In this document: one piece after another, positions 17,619-25,843 of the stretch
Layout of the letters: the number at the start of each line of letters is the position of its first letter
Position numbering within the stretch: the first letter of the stretch is position 1
NCBI RefSeq assembly: GCF_000219725.1
Contig: NC_015732.1
Coordinates: forward strand, 2,610,972-2,674,971
Direction: 5' to 3'
DNA: 64,000 nt
Source: Gracilinema caldarium DSM 7334
Lineage (GTDB): Bacteria > Spirochaetota > Spirochaetia > Treponematales > Breznakiellaceae
Notes under the pieces: model-generated
What the model was told of the DNA's origin: nothing
The model's database searches: none
The model's input: only the letters and a program-made list of their open reading frames with translations
Program-made: the position numbers and the translations under genes

Positions 17619-19871
17619 TCATTTAAGGGCTTCTAAAAATCCCTGCATATCTACAACAAAGCCAATGCTTCCATCACCAAAAATGGTACCTCCAGAAAAG
17701 AAGGTACAATCCTTGAGTATGGTCTGGCTCATGCTTTTTACGACAATTTCCTGCTTACCAATTAACTCATCCACCACGACACAATAATGGGACTGGTCCA
17801 GACTAAAGAGCAGAGAAAGAAGTCTTCCATCCTCTGTATCATGAAAAGCTTCCCGGAATACCCGGTGGGCATAGAGCACCGGAATATGCAGCCCCCGGTG
17901 AAAAATCATCGCTTCCGAATCTTCATCATTCTGAAAGAGCTCATTCTTCTGTATCACCTTTATTTCTTCTATAGAAGAGAAGGGAAATACATATTTATTA
18001 TCTCCAACCCGGGTTACAAAGCCTTCGATAATGGCCAGGGTTAAGGGAAGTTTAATAGTAAACTTTGTACCTTTACTTGGTTCTGAAGTTACTTCGACCC
18101 TGCCATGAATGCTGTCCAAATTCTTTTTGACCACATCGAGCCCTACGCCGCGGCCTGATACATTGGTAACCTGTTCGGCGGTAGAAAAACCTGGCAAAAA
18201 GAGTAAATTGTAGATATCCTTCTGGCTCAGTTTTCCCACATCATCCCGTTTTATCAGTCCCTTTTCCAGAGCCTTTTTTACCACAGTTTCAGTATCAATC
18301 CCCTGACCATCATCCTGCACCACAATCTCAATACCGCTCCCCTTATGTTCTGCGGAAAGCAAAATACGCCCCAAACGATTTTTACCCCGCTCATCCCGAA
18401 TCTCTGCCTCTTCGATACCATGATCAATAGCATTACGGATGAGATGCATGAGGGGTTCATAGATTGTTTCTATAACATTCCGATCCAGTTCAGTTTCTTC
18501 ACCTTTAAGCTCCAGGTAGACCGTTTTTCCCAATTCTTCCGCGGTATTCCGGGCAACCACCCGTAATTTGTTAAAAATATCAGCAATAGGGACCATGCCC
18601 ATGGAAAGTACGAGATTCTTTATAGTGGTGGTAATGCTTTCAAGCTGGGTAATACTCCGTTCAGTAACTTCCGATACCTGCAGATTCAAAAGCTCCTGTT
18701 TCACCATTGACTGATTTATTACCAGTTCGCCCACAATATCGATAAGAGTATTCAGTTTCTCGTTAGATACCTTTACGATACCGCTTTTTTTAATTCGGTT
18801 TGCGAGGTTGTTTTGCTTTTTAAGAGCCTCTACCACATCTTCGGGCCGGGCAATCTTTTCTTCGACAAGAAGCTCTCCTATTTTCTTATCCGTATCCCGT
18901 TGCTTTTGCAGGACTGATTGTAAAACACCAATTTGAACCTTCCCTTCTTCTGCAAGGATTTCACCAATTTTTTTATACCTGTACTGTTCCTTTATTTTCT
19001 TAAAAAGCCGGATATGGGGGTATATATTGATGATTCTAAAGGACGCTTCCATCTCAGCTTTTCGAAAATCATTAGCCTGCATGGATTCAAGAAGATTTTT
19101 TAATAGCTCCATACCATAAAAAATAATATCGATGAGTTCCTTGTTCAGGATCAATTTACCATCCCGAACAATAGCAAGAAGGTCTTCTACGGCATGGGCG
19201 GTTTCTTCAATATTCTTTAAACCAAGGAAAGCACTGGATCCTTTAATAGTATGGAAGCTTCTGAAAATGGTATTGAGCAGTTCTTTATTGGTATTGTCAT
19301 ACTCCAGTTCCACCAGGGTTGCCTGGGCTTCTTCCAGGTGTTCCTGGGCTTCGGCATAGAACTGTTCGAGCAGTTTTGTATCTTCGATAATTCCTGAGAA
19401 GTAATCCGATGGATAGGTATCGAGGGTTTCCGTTTTCTCAGTTTCATGAACAGGTTGATGCGCAGCGGATACTTCAGACTCTTTAGGGGATTCATTTCCC
19501 ACCGGTCCAGATTGAGATGGTTCATAACTCGCAAAATTACGCAGCTCACCCTGATACTTCCGGATTGTACTACCAAACATTTTTCCAGTCAGACGCCCTG
19601 TAAAATAGAGCTCAAGGCCTTCGCTCAATTCAGTCAGAATCTGCAAGGCCCGTTGCTCCGTATCCTGTTTTGTGAGAGCCTTTGCTACTGGAATAAGGTG
19701 ATAAACCAGCGACACCAGACGCTCGAAGCCTGGTTTGGCTGTAAACAAGGTATGAAGCTCTGTAAGAGCATCCTGAATATCCAGGGCACCCATCACATCA
19801 CCGGATTCATAGGCATCAACCTGAGCACGTATCTGTTGTATTTTTACAAGCAGAGCAGAGCTCTTTGCCAT
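17619..19871 (-). CDS. cheA: Chemotaxis histidine kinase CheA with MshEN-like insert
   Basis: CheA phosphorylates CheY and CheB under receptor control. The 750 residues contain an unassigned helical N-terminal region (1-115), an Hpt domain with phospho-His207 in SFHTIKGSSAF, dimerisation and ATPase domains (DHGIEEAEIRDERG, GQGIDTE, SGRGVGLDVVKKN) and a C-terminal CheW-like domain. Between Hpt and the dimerisation domain, residues about 302-354 hold two 24-residue repeats separated by five residues: KIGEILAEEGKVQ... and KIGELLVEEKIAR.... This matches the layout of the MshEN (T2SSE N-terminal) fold, which binds cyclic di-GMP in other proteins. A P2 CheY-binding domain is not evident in its place. 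It is the second gene of the operon. Confidence 0.95.
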   Translation of the reverse strand: MAKSSALLVKIQQIRAQVDAYESGDVMGALDIQDALTELHTLFTAKPGFERLVSLVYHLIPVAKALTKQDTEQRALQILTELSEGLELYFTGRLTGKMFGSTIRKYQGELRNFASYEPSQSGPVGNESPKESEVSAAHQPVHETEKTETLDTYPSDYFSGIIEDTKLLEQFYAEAQEHLEEAQATLVELEYDNTNKELLNTIFRSFHTIKGSSAFLGLKNIEETAHAVEDLLAIVRDGKLILNKELIDIIFYGMELLKNLLESMQANDFRKAEMEASFRIINIYPHIRLFKKIKEQYRYKKIGEILAEEGKVQIGVLQSVLQKQRDTDKKIGELLVEEKIARPEDVVEALKKQNNLANRIKKSGIVKVSNEKLNTLIDIVGELVINQSMVKQELLNLQVSEVTERSITQLESITTTIKNLVLSMGMVPIADIFNKLRVVARNTAEELGKTVYLELKGEETELDRNVIETIYEPLMHLIRNAIDHGIEEAEIRDERGKNRLGRILLSAEHKGSGIEIVVQDDGQGIDTETVVKKALEKGLIKRDDVGKLSQKDIYNLLFLPGFSTAEQVTNVSGRGVGLDVVKKNLDSIHGRVEVTSEPSKGTKFTIKLPLTLAIIEGFVTRVGDNKYVFPFSSIEEIKVIQKNELFQNDEDSEAMIFHRGLHIPVLYAHRVFREAFHDTEDGRLLSLLFSLDQSHYCVVVDELIGKQEIVVKSMSQTILKDCTFFSGGTIFGDGSIGFVVDMQGFLEALK

Positions 19872-19885
19872 ATCGTGACCTCTTG

Positions 19886-21250
19886 TTAAAAGCTAATAAA
19901 ATCATTGATATCACCAACCAATGATCCATGATCTGCTTCACGATCTTCATTCAAAAATTCGTCAAAAAGATCATTCACCATTCTGCGTTCTTCATCGGTG
20001 TTTGCAATTTTAGCTAGTTCTTCCAGCATGGCCCGTCGCTGGGGGCAGGCAAAACCCTTACAGGTTTTCGAATTTCTCAATATTTTCTGCACATACTCAT
20101 TGGCTTTTTCTAAAAAAATAAAATAATAAGAAACCTGGTGCTCAAGTTCTTCTTTCACGATTGCAATCTGCTGTAATGCGGTAAAAAATTGTAGTAATAT
20201 TGTTTTTTGTTCTACCTGGTTTGTGTTAATTCGCTCAATAGATTTTTGCATATATACACTTAATTTTTCTGATGCAGTGTCATACTCTTTTAAAAGCCCT
20301 TGAAACTGTTGTAGTACCTCATCTAAAGTCCTCAGTTCTTTCTCCTGACTCGATCGACTTTTATTTAGTTCTTGAATTGCCTCAGCAATGGATATACCTA
20401 TTCCTTTTAAAGTTTCTTCAGTATTCTGAGAAAGCCTGCGTAATTCCCGTGCAAGGAATGAAAAAGATTCAGCCCCACGAACCTTAGAAGCCTCTATGCT
20501 TAAATTCAAAGATATCATGCGTATTTTTTCTGTAATATCTTCTATAAGGCTAAATTGGTGAAAAGTCTCTTCTATCTTATGTGCTGAGTTTTTTAAATCT
20601 TCTGTGATTGCATTTCGAGCATGGGTTGCTCGCTGGGTATAGGATTGCATGGTCTGTTGATATTTTTTAGTAAAATCCGTAAAGGTTGCTTGCTGTACAC
20701 CAAACTCTCGAAATACTTCCGAAATAAACTCCTGATTCTCGTCATTCATACGTTTTATATCATTTAAGTTCTTTAATGCATCCTGATTTACTTTACCCCA
20801 TTCACGTTGTATCATCATTTGCCAACGGTCTTTAATATCAATCGGTATGTGCAAACTACAAAGATGCTCTATTTCTGGGTTTGTGTAGTGTAAAGATTCC
20901 ATCTCGGTTTGTAATCTGGTTACTTTTTCATGGATGTCTCGATTTTCCTGCTGCAATGCTTGTATCTTCGAGACAATACTATCGCTTATCGTTACATAAC
21001 TACTGATAAAATCTGTTATATCATGCAGATTGACATCCGGTTCAACACTCTGAAAAACCTTCTTAAGAGCATCCCTAGAAATCTCAATCTCCCGTAACAG
21101 GTTTTTACTAGTCCTGATAAAAAAAAACATCCAAATTCCAAAGCCTATGAGGAACACCCATAATAACATTGGTATGAATAATAATGAGAACACACAGAAA
21201 ATAAGTAACAACAGTGAAAATATTATTAATTGATTGTATTTTGTCATCAT
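19886..21250 (-). CDS. Membrane coiled-coil protein with degenerate receptor signalling tip
   Basis: This 454-residue protein heads the chemotaxis operon, 14 bases before cheA. Two close membrane helices (about 9-28 and 29-46) anchor it, with almost no periplasmic part. The rest is long helices. Residues 243-278 (IRMISLNLSIEASKVRGAES, then FSFLARELRRLSQNT) align with the hairpin tip of chemoreceptors, but the canonical [22 protein letters not shown] core has diverged strongly. A CKGFAC motif (Cys397, Cys402) follows near the end. It is probably a receptor-derived scaffold or adaptor for the CheA array, or a sensor of the membrane or redox state. I do not recognise a named family. AAGGTGG precedes the ATGATG start. 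Confidence 0.85.
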   Translation of the reverse strand: MMTKYNQLIIFSLLLLIFCVFSLLFIPMLLWVFLIGFGIWMFFFIRTSKNLLREIEISRDALKKVFQSVEPDVNLHDITDFISSYVTISDSIVSKIQALQQENRDIHEKVTRLQTEMESLHYTNPEIEHLCSLHIPIDIKDRWQMMIQREWGKVNQDALKNLNDIKRMNDENQEFISEVFREFGVQQATFTDFTKKYQQTMQSYTQRATHARNAITEDLKNSAHKIEETFHQFSLIEDITEKIRMISLNLSIEASKVRGAESFSFLARELRRLSQNTEETLKGIGISIAEAIQELNKSRSSQEKELRTLDEVLQQFQGLLKEYDTASEKLSVYMQKSIERINTNQVEQKTILLQFFTALQQIAIVKEELEHQVSYYFIFLEKANEYVQKILRNSKTCKGFACPQRRAMLEELAKIANTDEERRMVNDLFDEFLNEDREADHGSLVGDINDFISF

Positions 21251-21381
21251 TCTACCACCTTGTATCTATTATTATTAATTAAAAAAGTATATAAATCAAG
21301 AAAATCCGCTTTATTTTTTTTGATAAACAATTACCCTGTAAGCAAATGGATATATTTGATAATTTTGCTAAACTTTTAATT

Positions 21382-21783
21382 TTAGACTATTTTAATAAAA
21401 TTTAAAAGTGAAAGGAACTGTTCTTTTTGTATTGGTTTTGTGAGGTAAAAATCACATTCTTGAGCAAAAGAACCTGCAGTATATTTTAAATCATCCAAAG
21501 CGGTTAGCATTATAATTTTAGTAGGCTGATACACCTCTTTGTACATGGGGTCTGTTCTAATCATTTGTAATAATTCTGAACCAGTGCCATCGGGCAAGAG
21601 AATATCTAAAATAATCAGTTTATAGGGGCTATTGGTAGTAATACTTGTTTCAAGTAAGTATTGGGCTTCCTTTTTAGTGCCTGCAATATCTGCGGAAATA
21701 TCAAGCCGTTCTAAAATCATTTCTAAATATTCCTGTTGAGAGAGGTCATCCTCAACAAGCAAAATAGAACCATGCTGTACCAT
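21382..21783 (-). CDS. Stand-alone response regulator receiver
   Basis: This is a single receiver domain of 133 residues, with no output domain. It has acidic residues in LLVEDDLSQ, phosphorylation site Asp60 in LIILDILLPDGTG and Lys in LTKPIQ. It may act as a phosphate relay or a CheY-like motor or array modulator. It lies upstream of the chemotaxis operon, in the same orientation but 131 bases away and with its own strong promoter. The region is AT-rich compared with its neighbours. Confidence 0.9.
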   Translation of the reverse strand: MVQHGSILLVEDDLSQQEYLEMILERLDISADIAGTKKEAQYLLETSITTNSPYKLIILDILLPDGTGSELLQMIRTDPMYKEVYQPTKIIMLTALDDLKYTAGSFAQECDFYLTKPIQKEQFLSLLNFIKIV

Positions 21784-21818
21784 ACTGAAACTTTAATTTT
21801 ACTAACACTGAATGTCAA
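21784..21818 (-). promoter_or_regulatory. Promoter of the receiver gene, predicted leaderless
   Basis: On the minus strand a consensus TTGACA (21813-21818), a 17-base spacer and TAAAGT (21790-21795) end exactly six bases before the ATG at 21783. No Shine-Dalgarno sequence is present. The geometry puts the transcription start at the start codon. Confidence 0.65.
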
Positions 21819-21898
21819 TTTTTTTTTCACTATCAGTTATGTTTCAGTTGTTCTTTACCGGTTCTAGAGCAGGCACTCGGTAAAAAGTAAGCCAACCT

Positions 21899-22954
21899 TC
21901 ACTCGATATCGAAGGTTACTGCAACCTTGCCACAACTTCCTTCAGCCATTAATTTATAAGCGTCTCCTGCCTGTTCCAGACTAAAGCGGTGGGTTACCAG
22001 GTCCTCAGGGTGAATCCCCCAGCGAAGAATTCGTTCGACCAAATCTTCCATACGCCAGATTGAAGTTACCCAAGATCCATAGATCGTTTTTTGGTCATGG
22101 ATGATATCGGGACTGGGATTAAAGGCAACTGAATTACCTTCACCTACCATAGCTATTTTACCCCACTGCCGTGTTGCCCTAATAGCAAGGGCTCGTCCAT
22201 CAGGATGAGCAGAACAATCTATAGCTTTTTCAAATCCTCGACCGCCGGAAAGTTTTTTTAATGCTTCCAAAGCATTTGGACCTGGAGCCACCACATAATC
22301 CGTCAGGTGCAGCTTCTTTGCCAGCTCGATCCGCTGAGGATTTACTTCCACCCCTACAGTCATCTGAGCCCCCATAGCTTTTGCTAACATGAGGGTAGCC
22401 AGACCAACAGGACCTAAACCAACGACTAATACCGCATCATTCCCCGAAATTCCTATTTTTTCCAGAGCTTCATATACGGTACCAAACCCGCATGCAACTT
22501 GAGCACCATCAACATAGGAAAGAGAATCTGGTAGAGCTACTAGGTCTTTCTCGTCTGCTAAAATATAGGGGGCCATTCCACCATCTCTTTGCCATCCATA
22601 TGCGGCTCGATAGGGACTAGAACAGGAAATCATATATCCCATCCGGCAATCATGACAGACCCCGCACCCGGAAATGTGATAAATAATAACCCGATCCCCT
22701 ACTTTAAAACGCTTAAGCCCCGGTCCAGCCTCCACAATTTTACCTGCCGGTTCGTGCCCCGCGATCACCCCCTGGTATCCCTCGGGGCCTTTGCCAAGGT
22801 GTTCCCGGTAAATAGCCCGGATATCGGAGCCGCAGATCGTCGAAGCCCCGGTTGCTACCAGAACCTGTCCATGTCCGGGGGTGGGAATATCATATTCCCT
22901 CAGTTCCACCGTACTGTTTCCGGGCAGTACCGCCCCTTTCATTTTGCCTTTCAT
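21899..22954 (-). CDS. Zinc-dependent alcohol/polyol dehydrogenase (MDR family)
   Basis: This 351-residue medium-chain dehydrogenase oxidises or reduces an alcohol with NAD(P). Catalytic zinc ligands are Cys41 (ICGSD), His67 and Glu68 ([11 protein letters not shown]). Structural zinc ligands are Cys97, Cys100, Cys103 and Cys111. The Rossmann motif is [14 protein letters not shown]. The sequence resembles the sorbitol/xylitol/threonine dehydrogenase branch; the exact substrate cannot be read from sequence. Its ATG overlaps the aldo/keto reductase stop by four bases, so the two are translated together and probably act on successive steps of one sugar or polyol pathway. Confidence 0.9.
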   Translation of the reverse strand: MKGKMKGAVLPGNSTVELREYDIPTPGHGQVLVATGASTICGSDIRAIYREHLGKGPEGYQGVIAGHEPAGKIVEAGPGLKRFKVGDRVIIYHISGCGVCHDCRMGYMISCSSPYRAAYGWQRDGGMAPYILADEKDLVALPDSLSYVDGAQVACGFGTVYEALEKIGISGNDAVLVVGLGPVGLATLMLAKAMGAQMTVGVEVNPQRIELAKKLHLTDYVVAPGPNALEALKKLSGGRGFEKAIDCSAHPDGRALAIRATRQWGKIAMVGEGNSVAFNPSPDIIHDQKTIYGSWVTSIWRMEDLVERILRWGIHPEDLVTHRFSLEQAGDAYKLMAEGSCGKVAVTFDIE

Positions 22955-24027
22955 ACGTTCACCTCCTCGCTATTCCAACCTGCTATTTTTCCGTCCAAAT
23001 CCCATAAATCTTCCCAGCCCCGCGCTCCCTTCCATAGGAACACCTGGCCTTTAATGAGTCGACAGTTTTTATCAATCGAAGAAATAGCTCTCATTTCCTG
23101 ATCTGTCAAAGGGTCTTGAATAACCGATTCCAGATTGGAACGAATGTTTTTTGGATTTACCGAAAAGGGAATCGGAATTTGGCCCCGTTTTATAGCCCAC
23201 TTTAAACAAACCTGTGCTGGGTGAATCGATCGTCGCCGGGCTATCTCGAGAATCACTGGATCTTCCATATCCACTGTATCATCCACAGTTCTGTCCCGTT
23301 CCGGACGGCCAGGAGAACCGAGGGGCGCATAGGCTATGGGGACCATTCCCTGAGAAACTACGTAGGTAAAGAGCTCCGGCTGTTGAAAGTGGGGATGAAG
23401 CTCCATTTCATTCACCACAGGCCGAATTCGGGCATCCCTCAATACTAACTGCAGTTTCGGGATGGTCATATTTGATGTTCCGATGTACCGCACTAAGCCC
23501 TGATCTACTAATTTTTCCAATTCCATCCAAGTTGCCATGAATTCGTCATGAATATAAGGGCGTGCATTGGGACTACGAGAATTTACATCACACTTTGGTG
23601 GGTGATAGTTTGGAAAGGGCCAGTGTACTAGATATACATCTAAGTACTCCAAACCTAAATCATATAGAGATTGTTTAAAAGCTTCGGATACATCGTGAGG
23701 AGCATGTTTATCATTCCATAATTTAGATGTAATCCAAAGATCTTCTCGTTTAATCGCAGGATACCCTGCACGGCCGTCCATTGCATCCCGTAGGACTTCT
23801 CCAATTTCTTTTTCATTCAAATAGACCGCAGCACAATCAATATGCCTATATCCAATTCCTAAGGCATATCGAACTGCTGCTGCTACTGTTTTTGCATCTA
23901 CCGAATCTGAACCAAAAGTTCCCAAACCTATGCCTGGGATCTTTCCTCCCCCTGGTAAGCTATGATAGGGAACCTGACAGGGATCTATCGGTTGTTCCAA
24001 TCCAATTGGATTAGTCTCATATTCCAT
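22951..24027 (-). CDS. Aldo/keto reductase (xylose-reductase-like)
   Basis: This 358-residue NAD(P)H-dependent carbonyl reductase carries the complete catalytic tetrad: Asp64, Tyr69 ([13 protein letters not shown]), Lys102 (WITSKLWND) and His135 (YLVHWPFP). The late cofactor-binding segment reads [17 protein letters not shown], a variant of the usual IPKS motif. The ribosome site AGGTGA precedes the ATG. It is the first gene of a two-gene operon with a zinc dehydrogenase and is divergent from a XylR-like regulator. The context suggests a reductase/dehydrogenase pair working on a pentose or similar sugar, which is an inference. Confidence 0.9.
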   Translation of the reverse strand: MEYETNPIGLEQPIDPCQVPYHSLPGGGKIPGIGLGTFGSDSVDAKTVAAAVRYALGIGYRHIDCAAVYLNEKEIGEVLRDAMDGRAGYPAIKREDLWITSKLWNDKHAPHDVSEAFKQSLYDLGLEYLDVYLVHWPFPNYHPPKCDVNSRSPNARPYIHDEFMATWMELEKLVDQGLVRYIGTSNMTIPKLQLVLRDARIRPVVNEMELHPHFQQPELFTYVVSQGMVPIAYAPLGSPGRPERDRTVDDTVDMEDPVILEIARRRSIHPAQVCLKWAIKRGQIPIPFSVNPKNIRSNLESVIQDPLTDQEMRAISSIDKNCRLIKGQVFLWKGARGWEDLWDLDGKIAGWNSEEVNV

Positions 24028-24043
24028 GATTTCACCTCATTTT

Positions 24044-24061
24044 TAGAATAGCTCTATTCTA
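24044..24061. promoter_or_regulatory. Palindromic operator candidate between AKR operon and XylR-like gene
   Basis: TAGAATAGCTCTATTCTA is a perfect inverted repeat with 8-base arms and a 2-base centre. It lies between the two divergent genes, where a regulator would control the reductase operon and possibly itself. A TATACT -10 for the regulator gene lies at 24072-24077, ten bases away. It is a natural binding site for the LacI-like/AraC-type regulator encoded next to it, but that is untested. Confidence 0.5.
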
Positions 24062-24144
24062 TCAGAGGCGCTATACTCAAAATGCGACGATTTTATATTA
24101 TTTTGCGCAATACTAGAGTATCATATAGGTTGAGGACCATAGTA

Positions 24145-25284
24145 ATGCCAAGAATTCAACTGTTACTGGGTTTAGATGATGCTTTTGGCCGGGCCATTGC
24201 CCGCGGAGTTATACGATATGCAAAAGCAAAACCAGACTGGAAAGTTTATGGTTATGGTAGGCTCTTTACAGGGGAGCTTGCTCAACCGGATGGGCTGATT
24301 GTCCGAGCAGAAACCCCAGAAGAATCAGAACGTTTTTCTGCTATGAACATTCCAGTAGTGGACGTGGCATGTGCATATCCGGGAACTGGCCTTATGGAAG
24401 CTTACAACGATGATGAAGAAACTGGCCGTCGAGGAGCGGCATATCTTCGTTCTCTTGGATTTCAATCCTTTGCTTTTGGAGGAATAGAAGGAACACTCTG
24501 GTCTCGTCGGAGATTTCAGGGTTATTTTGAATTCCTACATAGAGATTTTTCATTAATAACCCAATTTGAACGACCGTTGCATTGGTGGCGGGACCCTGCT
24601 CTCGATCGGACTGACTTAAAACAGTGGCTGCAATCTCTATCACGACCGACAGCATTGTTCGCTGCAAATGATATCGTAGGACTACGTATTATTGAAAGCT
24701 GTAAAGAAGTCGGCCTTTCTGTACCCTCTGATATATCCGTACTTGGAGTAGATGACGAAGACCTCCTCTGTGAATTGGCAGATCCATCCCTCTCTAGTAT
24801 ACGCCTGAACTGTGAAGGGATTGGTATGGTTGCGGCAGAATTGTTAGATAAAGCATTGAATCAGCAATCTGATTCTATCAGGGTCTTAAACATAGAAAAA
24901 GGGCTACACCCTATGCATATTGTTGAACGAGAAAGCACCCAAACGGTTATCCATAGTGACCCATTGGTTGTTCAAACGGTAACATGGCTCCGAGCCAACG
25001 CCCGAAAGCATATCGATGTACGTGATCTTGTAATTAACCTTCCTGCATCTCGCAGAACTGTAGAAAAACGTATTAGAAAGGCACTAGGATGTTCACCCCG
25101 ACAATTAATTGAGCAGTATAGGTTAGAATATGCAAAATATCTTCTCGCAACCACCAATATGCCCTTAGATTCTGTGGCTCAAAGCTCTGGGTTTACTGTA
25201 ATTCAGCGATTTTATAGTGTTTTTAAAAAAAGTGAAGGATGCACCCCCGCTATCTGGCGTCGAAACAATCGAAAAAATCCATAA
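24145..25284 (+). CDS. XylR-like transcriptional regulator (periplasmic-binding plus AraC domains)
   Basis: This predicted sugar-responsive activator has an N-terminal LacI/periplasmic-binding-like sensor, starting MPRIQLLLGLDDAFGRAIAR. It includes IAVSFL-type strands and the LacI signature SVLGVDDEDLLCELADP. The C-terminal AraC DNA-binding domain ends with LDSVAQSSGFTVIQRFYSVF. I chose the ATG at 24145 (379 residues) because homology to XylR begins there. A further in-frame ATG at 24082 would add 21 residues unlike the family and would lie only four bases from a -10. It is divergent from the AKR/dehydrogenase operon and next to a GH31 remnant, which suggests control of xylose or xyloside use. 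Confidence 0.88.
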   Translation: MPRIQLLLGLDDAFGRAIARGVIRYAKAKPDWKVYGYGRLFTGELAQPDGLIVRAETPEESERFSAMNIPVVDVACAYPGTGLMEAYNDDEETGRRGAAYLRSLGFQSFAFGGIEGTLWSRRRFQGYFEFLHRDFSLITQFERPLHWWRDPALDRTDLKQWLQSLSRPTALFAANDIVGLRIIESCKEVGLSVPSDISVLGVDDEDLLCELADPSLSSIRLNCEGIGMVAAELLDKALNQQSDSIRVLNIEKGLHPMHIVERESTQTVIHSDPLVVQTVTWLRANARKHIDVRDLVINLPASRRTVEKRIRKALGCSPRQLIEQYRLEYAKYLLATTNMPLDSVAQSSGFTVIQRFYSVFKKSEGCTPAIWRRNNRKNP

Positions 25285-25313
25285 ACAAGGAGGCCGTTTC
25301 ATCAACTTAGATT

Positions 25314-25625
25314 TTACAATAAAATCTTCTTTCCCAGATCGGTTGAACTAAAACCTTTGAACGATTCATCAAATCGAATTATTTGAACCTTTGACAGTTC
25401 CATTTCTTTTGTACATTGAACAATCTCAGGATAGAAGGGTATTTCCGCACCATCTTTAACGAACAGAGGTATTCGTTCCAGGGGACTTACTATTTCTTTT
25501 AACCAGAGGCCACCTTTTAACTTCTCTCCAGACCAGAAATCAATCCAGCTTCCAGCGGGCAGATAGACATCTCGAATACCTTGGCTATTCATGACTGGAG
25601 CGACCAAAATAGAAAAGAAACGAAT
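25314..25625 (-). pseudogene. Remnant of a GH31 alpha-glucosidase/alpha-xylosidase (C-terminal end)
   Basis: The minus strand encodes about 100 residues matching the C-terminal barrel edge and beta domain of GH31 enzymes: ILVAPVMNSQGIRDVYLP, then AGSWIDFWSGEKLKGG, then PLERIPLFVKDGAEIP. A stop codon lies immediately upstream in the same frame (TGA at 25626-25628). The only possible start is a TTG, and the whole catalytic barrel is absent, so this is a decayed fragment. Its position beside a XylR-like regulator suggests that a xyloside-use locus was once larger here. Confidence 0.8.
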
Positions 25626-25748
25626 TCAACCTTCACATATCATTATTCAAACTCAGCTAGTAGAAAGAGAGAGCACATAAACAGTATTCCCTTTCTCTTT
25701 ACAAACCGCGAAAATGTAAGTAAATTTAAAGCGGTGATGGAGTCCACC

Positions 25749-25777
25749 TTGGCACCAGCCTGAACCGCCCGGGATAT
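25749..25777 (+). promoter_or_regulatory. Possible promoter of the MutS-like operon
   Basis: TTGGCA (25749-25754), a 17-base spacer and GGATAT (25772-25777) would start transcription near 25784, just before the hairpin that covers the ribosome site. The -10 is poor, so the assignment is weak. Confidence 0.25.
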
Positions 25778-25790
25778 CCCCTGCTGATGA

Positions 25791-25838
25791 CTCCTTCCGA
25801 TACGGTCCGTATTGCGGACCACAAGAGACGGAAGGAGG
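25791..25838 (+). promoter_or_regulatory. Leader hairpin covering the ribosome site of the MutS-like gene
   Basis: CTCCTTCCG (25791-25799) is perfectly complementary to CGGAAGGAG (25829-25837), which contains the Shine-Dalgarno sequence GGAAGGAGG of the gene starting at 25844. Inside it a second perfect stem pairs GGTCCG (25804-25809) with CGGACC (25815-25820) around a five-base loop. Folded, the leader would block translation. Such a design fits a thermosensor, a protein-binding leader or a small riboswitch. No known class is recognised. Confidence 0.6.
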
Positions 25839-25843
25839 CTACC

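Noticed and set aside
21854-21884. Hairpin TTTACCG...CGGTAAA after the alcohol dehydrogenase gene as terminator
   Set aside because: The stem is real but is not followed by a T-run in the direction of transcription, so I did not call it.
24082-24144. Upstream ATG for the XylR-like regulator
   Set aside because: The 21 extra residues do not resemble the family, and the ATG lies four bases from the -10, too close for a normal start. The ATG at 24145 begins the homology.
25640-25800. Minus-strand peptide AVQAGAKVDSITALNLL between the GH31 remnant and the MutS-like gene
   Set aside because: It reads like protein, but there is no start codon with a ribosome site. I could not connect it to a family, and the same bases form the leader and promoter region of the plus-strand operon.
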